Positions 58,365 to 64,000 of a DNA stretch of 64,000 nucleotides are shown one piece after another (position 1 is the stretch's first letter; the number at the start of each line of letters is the position of its first letter). A program made the translations under genes and the position numbers. Below the pieces are notes generated by a model. The model saw nothing but the letters and a program-made list of their open reading frames with translations, had not been told where the DNA came from and made no database searches. The DNA is from Klebsiella quasivariicola (GTDB taxonomy: Bacteria; Pseudomonadota; Gammaproteobacteria; Enterobacterales; Enterobacteriaceae), in NCBI RefSeq assembly GCF_002269255.1, contig NZ_CP022823.1, forward strand, positions 124,001 through 188,000, in the 5' to 3' direction.

Positions 58365-58973
58365 ATGAAACTGATCGGCAGCTACACCAGTCCCTTTGTG
58401 CGCAAAATCTCCGTCATCCTGCTGGAAAAGCGCATCCCGTTTGAGTTTGTCAACGAATCCCCGTACAGCGAAGACAACGGCGTGGCGCGCTATAACCCGC
58501 TGGGCAAAGTGCCGGCGCTGGTGACGGACGACGGTGAGTGCTGGTTTGATTCTCCGGTCATCGCCCAGTATCTGGAGCTGCTGGGCGTGGCGCCGCCGAT
58601 GCTCCCCTCCGACCCCAGAGCCGCTCTCAGGATGCGTCAGCTTGAAGCGCTGGCGGATGGGGTGATGGAGGCCGCCCAGGCACTGGTGCGCGAAAAAGCC
58701 CGCCCAGGCGCGCAGCAGTCAGAGCAAGAGCTGCTTCGTCAGCGGGAGAAAGTGGCTCGCGGTCTCGACAGGCTGGAAGCCTGCGCGGCAGACGGAACGC
58801 TGCGCGGCGACGAGGTCAATCTGGCGACCATTTCCACGGCCTGCGCCATTGCCTACCTGAACTTTCGCCGGGTAGCGCCCGGCTGGTGCGCCACCCGGCC
58901 GCAGCTGGTAAAGCTGGTGGATGCCCTGTTCCAGCGCGCCAGCTTTGCGCGTACCGAACCGCCGCGGACTTGA
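58365..58973 (+). CDS. yibF: Glutathione S-transferase-like protein YibF
   Basis: 202 residues. N-terminal thioredoxin-like domain (LIGSYTSPFVRKISVILLEK, GKVPALVTDDGECWFDSPVI) and C-terminal helical GST domain. YibF of E. coli binds glutathione but its substrate is unknown. It precedes selA by 105 bases and may share its transcript. Confidence 0.93.
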   Translation: MKLIGSYTSPFVRKISVILLEKRIPFEFVNESPYSEDNGVARYNPLGKVPALVTDDGECWFDSPVIAQYLELLGVAPPMLPSDPRAALRMRQLEALADGVMEAAQALVREKARPGAQQSEQELLRQREKVARGLDRLEACAADGTLRGDEVNLATISTACAIAYLNFRRVAPGWCATRPQLVKLVDALFQRASFARTEPPRT

Positions 58974-59030
58974 CCCAGGCAGGTAACAGTTTGTGCAAGG
59001 AGGCGTTACAATCGCCGCTGATTGTTGACT

Positions 59031-59052
59031 CCCTCTCCCGTCGGGAGGGGGG
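59031..59052. repeat. Palindromic repeat before selA
   Basis: CCCTCTCCCG-T-CGGGAGGGGG, an imperfect member of the same repeat family, 26 bases before the selA start. Confidence 0.55.
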
Positions 59053-59078
59053 AAAATAACTTACCGCCAGGCCCATTC

Positions 59079-60467
59079 ATGACTACCGAAATTCGTGCGC
59101 TTTATACCCGGCTTCCGGCCATTGACCGCTTACTACGCGACCCCGCTTTTTCCTCTCTGCTGGCGCAGCACGGCCATTCGCAGGTAGTGGCGCAACTGCG
59201 CCAGATGCTCGATGAGGCGCGGGAGCAAATCCGCCAGCATCAGACGCTGCCGGACTGGAGCCATGACTGGCTGAACGCCTGCGCACAGCGGCTGACCGCC
59301 AGTCGGCAGAGCGCCCTGCGTCCGGTGTTTAATCTCACCGGTACGGTATTGCATACTAATCTGGGACGCGCCATCCAGGCAGAGTCGGCCGTGGAGGCAG
59401 TTGCCAGTGCGATGCGCGCGCCGGTGACCCTCGAATATGATCTCGACGACGCCGGGCGTGGCCATCGCGATCGCGCCATTGCCGATCTGCTGTGCCAGAT
59501 CACCGGCGCGGAAGATGCCTGCATTGTGAACAACAACGCGGCGGCCGTTCTGTTGATGCTGGCGGCCACCGCCAGCGGCCGCGAAGTGGTGGTCTCCCGC
59601 GGCGAACTGGTGGAGATCGGCGGGGCATTTCGCATCCCCGACGTGATGCGCCAGGCGGGTTGTCAGCTGCACGAAGTGGGCACCACCAACCGCACCCATG
59701 CTAAAGATTATCGCCAGGCGGTGAATGACAATACTGCGCTGCTGATGAAGGTTCACACCAGCAACTACAGCATTGAAGGCTTTACCAAAGCCGTCGACGA
59801 AGCGGAGCTGGCGGCCATTGGCCGCGAACTGGACGTCCCGGTAGTGGCCGACCTGGGCAGCGGGTCGCTGGTGGATCTCAGTCAGTATGGCCTGCCAAAG
59901 GAGCCGATGCCGCAGGAGATGATTGCCGCCGGGGTGAGCCTGGTCAGTTTCTCCGGCGATAAGCTGCTCGGCGGTCCGCAGGCCGGAATTATCGTCGGCA
60001 AACGCGCGCTGATTGCCCGGCTGCAAAGCCACCCGCTGAAGCGGGCCCTGCGCGCGGATAAAATGACCCTCGCGGCGCTGGAAGCCACGCTGCGCCTCTA
60101 TCAGCACCCGGAGGCGCTGAGGGAGAAATTGCCGACGCTGCGCCTGCTCACCCGTCCGGCGGAGGAGATCCGCCGGCTGGCTGAACGCCTGCAGCCTGCC
60201 CTGGCGGCACACTATGCTGATTTTGCCGTCAGCGTGGCAGCCTGTCAGTCGCAGATTGGCAGTGGTTCGTTACCCGTCGACCGCCTGCCCAGCGCGGCGT
60301 TGACCTTTACCCCGCATGACGGCCGCGGCAGCCGGCTGGAGGCGCTGGCGGCCTGCTGGCGCGCGCTGCCGTGTCCGGTGATTGGCCGCATTTATGACGG
60401 TCGGCTCTGGCTGGACCTGCGCTGTCTGGAAGATGAAACCCGGTTTATGGAGATGTTGTTACGATGA
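59079..60467 (+). CDS. selA: L-seryl-tRNA(Sec) selenium transferase
   Basis: 462 residues, one short of E. coli SelA. The PLP-binding lysine is in SFSGDKLLGGPQAG; FNLTGTVLHTNLGRA begins the catalytic core. The ring-shaped decamer converts seryl-tRNA(Sec) to selenocysteinyl-tRNA with selenophosphate. The ATG at 59079 matches the E. coli N-terminus; its ribosome site is weak. The end overlaps selB by four bases. Confidence 0.97.
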   Translation: MTTEIRALYTRLPAIDRLLRDPAFSSLLAQHGHSQVVAQLRQMLDEAREQIRQHQTLPDWSHDWLNACAQRLTASRQSALRPVFNLTGTVLHTNLGRAIQAESAVEAVASAMRAPVTLEYDLDDAGRGHRDRAIADLLCQITGAEDACIVNNNAAAVLLMLAATASGREVVVSRGELVEIGGAFRIPDVMRQAGCQLHEVGTTNRTHAKDYRQAVNDNTALLMKVHTSNYSIEGFTKAVDEAELAAIGRELDVPVVADLGSGSLVDLSQYGLPKEPMPQEMIAAGVSLVSFSGDKLLGGPQAGIIVGKRALIARLQSHPLKRALRADKMTLAALEATLRLYQHPEALREKLPTLRLLTRPAEEIRRLAERLQPALAAHYADFAVSVAACQSQIGSGSLPVDRLPSAALTFTPHDGRGSRLEALAACWRALPCPVIGRIYDGRLWLDLRCLEDETRFMEMLLR

Positions 60468-62305
60468 TTATTGCCACCGCTGGACATGTTGACCACGGCA
60501 AAACGACGCTGCTGCAGGCGATAACCGGCGTGAATGCCGATCGTCTGCCGGAAGAGAAAGCGCGGGGAATGACGATCGATCTCGGCTATGCCTACTGGCC
60601 GCAGCCGGACGGGCGGGTGCTGGGATTTATTGACGTTCCCGGGCACGAAAAGTTTTTGTCCAACATGCTGGCGGGGGTGGGTGGGATCGACCATGCGCTG
60701 CTGGTGGTGGCCTGCGATGACGGGGTGATGGCGCAAACCCGCGAACACCTGGCGATCCTGCAGCTGACCGGAAAGCCGACGCTGACCGTGGCGCTCACTA
60801 AAACGGACCGCGTGGCGGCCGCCAGGGTGGCGGAAGTTCAGGCAGAGGTCGAGCAGACCCTGCGCAAGCTGGGCTTTGACGCCGTCGCTTTCTTTCCCAC
60901 CGCGGCACCGGAAAATATCGGTATTGCCGAACTGCGCAGCCATCTGCTGCAGCTTGCGGAGCGTTCCCACCCGCAGCAGCAGCGGTTTCGCCTGGCGCTG
61001 GACCGCGCTTTTACCGTCAAGGGGGCGGGGCTGGTGGTCACCGGGACGGCACTCTCCGGCGAAGTACGGGTCGGGGATACCCTGTGGCTCACCGGCGTCA
61101 ACACGCCGATGCGCGTCCGCGGTCTGCATGCCCAGAACCAAGCGGTTGAACAGGCGCACGCCGGGCAGCGCATTGCGCTGAATATTGTCGGCGATGCGCA
61201 AAAAGAGGCCGTGCATCGCGGCGACTGGCTGCTCTCCTCACCGCCGCCGGAGGCCGCAGAGCGGGTGATTGTCGAGCTACAGTGCCATACGCCGCTCAGC
61301 CAGTGGCAGCCGCTGCATATTCACCACGCTGCCAGCCACATTACCGGCCGGGTGTCGCTCCTTGAGGGCAACCTGGCGGAGCTGGTGCTGGATACCCCGC
61401 TGTGGCTGGCGGATAACGACCGGCTGGTGCTCCGCGATATCTCCGCTCGCTTAACGCTGGCCGGCGCACGGGTGGTGACGCTGGATCCCCCGCGTCGCGG
61501 CAAACGGAAACCGGAATATCTGCAGTGGCTGCACGCCCTGGCGGCAGCTGGCGCTGACGATGCGCAGGCGCTGGAGCTGCATCTGCAGCGGGACGCCGTC
61601 CGCCTTGAGCGCTTCGCCTGGGCGCGGCAGCTCAGCGAAGCCGGAATGACGGCTCTGATCCAGCGACCGGACTATCTGCAGGCCGGACAGCGCCTGCTCA
61701 GCGCGCCGCTTGCCGCCCGCTGGCAGCGAAAATTGCTGGATGCCCTGGCACGCTACCATGAGCAGCATCGCGACGAGCCCGGTCCAGGCCGGGAGCGCCT
61801 GCGCCGCATCGCGCTGCCGATGGAAGATGAAGCGCTGGTGCTGCTGCTGATTGAGCAGATGCGCGAGAGCGGCTTAGTCCACAGCCATCACGGTTGGCTG
61901 CATTTGCCGGAGCATAAAGCCGGATTTACTGACGAGCAGCAGGCGGTCTGGCAGAAGGTGGAGATCCTGTTCGGCGATGACCCCTGGTGGGTGCGCGATC
62001 TTGCGCGCGAAGTCCATGTTGAAGAGTCGCTGATGCGCGCGGTGCTGCGTCAGGCCGCGCAGCAGGGGATGATAACCGCGATCGTAAAGGATCGTTACTA
62101 CCGCAACGATCGCATTGTGCAGTTCGCCCAGCGGGTGCGCGAGCTGGATCAACTGCGCGGATCAACCTGCGCAGCGGATTTCCGCGATACCTTAAACGTA
62201 GGGCGGAAGCTGGCGATCCAGATCCTGGAGTATTTTGACCGGATTGGCTTCACCCGCCGTCGCGGTAACGATCATATCCTGCGCGATAAAGCGCTGTTCC
62301 GGTAA
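60464..62305 (+). CDS. selB: Selenocysteine-specific elongation factor SelB
   Basis: 613 residues. GTPase motifs AGHVDHGKTT, GMTIDLGYAYW, DVPGHEKF and TKTD fill the first 170 residues, then two beta-barrels as in EF-Tu. The C-terminal 250 residues form winged helices that bind the SECIS hairpin of mRNA. SelB brings selenocysteinyl-tRNA to UGA codons, as in formate dehydrogenases. Start overlaps selA as ATGA. Confidence 0.98.
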   Translation: MIIATAGHVDHGKTTLLQAITGVNADRLPEEKARGMTIDLGYAYWPQPDGRVLGFIDVPGHEKFLSNMLAGVGGIDHALLVVACDDGVMAQTREHLAILQLTGKPTLTVALTKTDRVAAARVAEVQAEVEQTLRKLGFDAVAFFPTAAPENIGIAELRSHLLQLAERSHPQQQRFRLALDRAFTVKGAGLVVTGTALSGEVRVGDTLWLTGVNTPMRVRGLHAQNQAVEQAHAGQRIALNIVGDAQKEAVHRGDWLLSSPPPEAAERVIVELQCHTPLSQWQPLHIHHAASHITGRVSLLEGNLAELVLDTPLWLADNDRLVLRDISARLTLAGARVVTLDPPRRGKRKPEYLQWLHALAAAGADDAQALELHLQRDAVRLERFAWARQLSEAGMTALIQRPDYLQAGQRLLSAPLAARWQRKLLDALARYHEQHRDEPGPGRERLRRIALPMEDEALVLLLIEQMRESGLVHSHHGWLHLPEHKAGFTDEQQAVWQKVEILFGDDPWWVRDLAREVHVEESLMRAVLRQAAQQGMITAIVKDRYYRNDRIVQFAQRVRELDQLRGSTCAADFRDTLNVGRKLAIQILEYFDRIGFTRRRGNDHILRDKALFR

Positions 62306-62315
62306 TCATGATCGC

Positions 62316-62358
62316 CTGTTCCCCGGCGGGCAGCGCATGGCGACCTGCCGGGGAACAG
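62316..62358. terminator. Long hairpin between selB and sgbE
   Basis: CTGTTCCCCGGC and GCCGGGGAACAG form a perfect 12-bp stem around a 19-base loop. It lies between converging genes, 10 bases after selB and 4 before the sgbE stop. No T-run follows on either strand. Confidence 0.6.
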
Positions 62359-62362
62359 AATG

Positions 62363-63061
62363 TCAGCCTTGTCCGTAATAGGCGTTGGCGCCGTGCTTGC
62401 GCAGATAGTGTTTATCCAGCAATACCGACTGCATCTCCGGCAGCTGAGGCGAGAGCTGGCGTGAGAACAGCCCCATATACGCGCACTCCTCCAGCACCAC
62501 GGCGTTATGTACGGCGTCGGCGGCGTCTTTTCCCCAGGCGAACGGACCGTGTGAATGGACAAGTACCGCCGGGATTTGCGCCGGATCGAGGCGCCGTTCT
62601 TCAAAGGTCTGAATAATCACTTCGCCAGTCTGATACTCATATTCCCCGTTAATTTCCTCTTCGGTCATCAGGCGGGTACAGGGGATCGCGCCATAGAAGT
62701 AGTCGGCGTGGGTGGTGCCCCAGGCGGGCAGATCGAGACCCGCCTGCGACCAGATCGTGGCGTGGCGGGAGTGGGTATGCACGATCCCGCCGATCTGCGG
62801 ATAGCGGCGGTAAAGCGCCAGATGGGTCGGGGTATCTGATGACGGTTTTTTGCCGCCGGCCACCACCTTGCCGCTGGCGATCTCGACCACGACCATATCC
62901 TCGGCGGTCATCACGTCGTATTCCACGCCGGAAGGTTTAATCACCATCAGTGTGCGAGTTTCATCGACCGCGCTGACGTTGCCCCAGGTAAACGTCACCA
63001 GCTGGTGCGCCGGGAGCGCCAGGTTGGCCGCCAGCACCTCGGCTTTTAACTGTTCTAACAT
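62363..63061 (-). CDS. sgbE: L-ribulose-5-phosphate 4-epimerase
   Basis: 232 residues of the class II aldolase fold. Zinc histidines lie in VHTHSRHATIW and at HSHGPFAWG; TWGNVSAVD and KPSGVEYD bind the phosphate. It converts L-ribulose 5-phosphate to D-xylulose 5-phosphate. AraD and UlaF are close relatives; the neighbouring sgbU and sgbH point to SgbE. A perfect AAGGAGG site precedes the ATG, which overlaps the sgbU stop by 7 bases. Confidence 0.88.
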   Translation of the reverse strand: MLEQLKAEVLAANLALPAHQLVTFTWGNVSAVDETRTLMVIKPSGVEYDVMTAEDMVVVEIASGKVVAGGKKPSSDTPTHLALYRRYPQIGGIVHTHSRHATIWSQAGLDLPAWGTTHADYFYGAIPCTRLMTEEEINGEYEYQTGEVIIQTFEERRLDPAQIPAVLVHSHGPFAWGKDAADAVHNAVVLEECAYMGLFSRQLSPQLPEMQSVLLDKHYLRKHGANAYYGQG

Positions 63062-63915
63062 GCAAATCCTCCTTCCTGCATCCGCGCTTCTATCCAGCGT
63101 CGGGCCTCGATAATTTCCAGTACCGGCTCTTTGGCTTTTTCCGTCCACATCTCAATCAGAAATGCGCCGCGATAGTTCAGCTCATGCAGCGTTTTGAAGA
63201 TGCCGACAAAATCCACACAGCCTTCGCCAAACGGTACGTCGCGGAACTGACCTGGGCTCTGCGCGGTCACCGGCTGGGTATCTTTTAAATGAATGGCGGC
63301 GATGCGATCGATACCCAGCTTCAGCTCGGCGGTGACGTCGTTTCCCCAGGCGCTAAGATTGCCCACGTCGGGGTAGACCGAGAACCACGGCGAGGCGAGC
63401 ATCTCATCCCACTTTTTCCATTTGCTGATGGAGTTCATAAAAGCGGTATCCATGATCTCCACCGCCAGCATCACCTGCGCCGCCGCGGCCTGTTCCACCG
63501 CCCATGCCAGCCCTTCGGCGAAGCGCTGTTGGGTGCCTTCATCATGCGCTTCATAATAGACGTCGTACCCTGCCAGCTGGATGGTGCGGATGCCGAGATC
63601 GCGCGCCAGATGGATAGCTTTGCTCATGATCTCCCGCGCCCGCTGGCGCACGGCCGCATCGCGGCTGCCAAACGGGAAACGGCGATGGGCAGAGAGGCAC
63701 ATCGACGGGATCGCCACCCCGGTTTCCAGCATGGCGGTGACCAGCGAGGCGCGCTGCGCCGGGCTCCAGTCGAGACGCGACAGCCGCTCGTCGGTCTCAT
63801 CCACCGACATCTCGACGAAATCAAAGCCGCAGCTTTTCGCCAGCACCAGCCGCTCCGGCCAGCTGAGATCTTTCGCCAGCGCCTTCTCATAGATCCCTAA
63901 CGGATGGTTACGCAT
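63055..63915 (-). CDS. sgbU: L-xylulose 5-phosphate 3-epimerase
   Basis: 286 residues, TIM barrel of the xylose-isomerase-like family, the length of E. coli SgbU/UlaE. Metal ligands are in MLAVEIMDTAFM (Glu), YPDVGNLSAWG (Asp), AIHLKDTQPV (His) and FLIEMWTEK (Glu). It turns L-xylulose 5-phosphate into L-ribulose 5-phosphate for SgbE. The ATG at 63915 has GGGGAGA and overlaps the sgbH end by 8. Confidence 0.9.
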   Translation of the reverse strand: MRNHPLGIYEKALAKDLSWPERLVLAKSCGFDFVEMSVDETDERLSRLDWSPAQRASLVTAMLETGVAIPSMCLSAHRRFPFGSRDAAVRQRAREIMSKAIHLARDLGIRTIQLAGYDVYYEAHDEGTQQRFAEGLAWAVEQAAAAQVMLAVEIMDTAFMNSISKWKKWDEMLASPWFSVYPDVGNLSAWGNDVTAELKLGIDRIAAIHLKDTQPVTAQSPGQFRDVPFGEGCVDFVGIFKTLHELNYRGAFLIEMWTEKAKEPVLEIIEARRWIEARMQEGGFAC

Positions 63916-64000
63916 GCTTATCTCCCCAGATAGCATCGATCTGCGCATGGAACGCCGCAGCGACCTGCGCCGGTTGCGGTGCTCCGGCCAGCGCGCGTCC
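63908..64000 (-). CDS. sgbH: 3-keto-L-gulonate-6-phosphate decarboxylase, C-terminal end only
   Basis: Thirty codons and a TAA reach the window edge on the minus strand: GRALAGAPQPAQVAAAF then an end in AIWGDKHA. The pattern (Ala-Gly-Ala-Pro-Gln-Pro and a final helix with Ile-Trp-Gly) resembles the tail of SgbH/UlaD decarboxylases, and the gene order sgbH-sgbU-sgbE supports this. Too little is present to exclude a related enzyme. Confidence 0.65.
   Translation of the reverse strand, partial: GRALAGAPQPAQVAAAFHAQIDAIWGDKHA

Noticed and set aside
1..64000. CRISPR array, tRNA, rRNA or replication origin
   Set aside because: No regularly spaced repeats of array type, no cloverleaf-like segments with CCA ends, and no DnaA-box cluster were noticed when reading the window.

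Overview
The window is a chromosomal segment of a Klebsiella-type enterobacterium (Klebsiella/Raoultella group). The backbone follows the Escherichia coli order yicC-rph-pyrE-slmA-dut-coaBC-radC-rpmB-rpmG-mutM-coaD-waa-hldD-kbl-tdh-yibQ-envC-gpmI-yibN-grxC-secB-gpsA-cysE-trmL-lld-yibL-yibT-mtl-yibI-yibH-yibF-selA-selB-sgb. The lipopolysaccharide core cluster has the Klebsiella gene set (waaE, wabO-, wabH-, wabG- and wabN-like genes). No tRNA, rRNA, CRISPR array, insertion sequence or prophage was seen.

Region by region. 1-3665: the end of a CLC channel, a coupled PEP-mutase-like/Ada-like gene pair, and yicC. 3666-9072: an AT-rich accessory cassette between yicC and rph. It holds a two-domain acyltransferase resembling the ornithine-lipid synthase OlsF, then a lipoprotein membrane-fusion protein, an ABC ATPase and an ABC-2 permease, with overlapping or closely spaced genes. 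This is my best candidate for an undescribed system: synthesis of an aminolipid linked to its transport. 9073-15717: rph, pyrE (with a clear attenuator), a Tat-exported SMP-30 protein, slmA, dut, coaBC, radC, rpmB and rpmG. 15718-21028: a four-gene signalling block (vWA protein, PP2C phosphatase, membrane protein kinase, and a 777-residue membrane protein with TPR-like and two TonB-C-like domains). It separates rpmG from mutM.

21092-38605: mutM, coaD and the core-LPS cluster through hldD, then kbl-tdh. A WaaZ-like gene, a family 9 glycosyltransferase and waaL sit where Klebsiella core types differ; their families fit the type 1 (Kdo/heptose) outer core. 38775-47384: an orphan glycosyltransferase, then cell-division, glycolysis, redox, secretion, phospholipid, cysteine and tRNA-modification genes. 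47385-51538: L-lactate genes lldPRD with two palindromic LldR operators, and a cluster of short palindromic repeats. 51584-56749: yibL, yibT and the mannitol operon mtlADR, preceded by four CRP-like sites. 56750-64000: yibI, yibH, yibF, selA, selB and the end of the L-gulonate/L-xylulose phosphate pathway (sgbH, sgbU, sgbE).

How it fits together: most genes serve the cell envelope (LPS core, peptidoglycan-splitting control, lipid and possible aminolipid metabolism), nucleotide and coenzyme supply, and sugar or acid catabolism. The two accessory blocks, the acyltransferase/ABC cassette and the kinase/phosphatase block, are the parts the conserved backbone does not explain.
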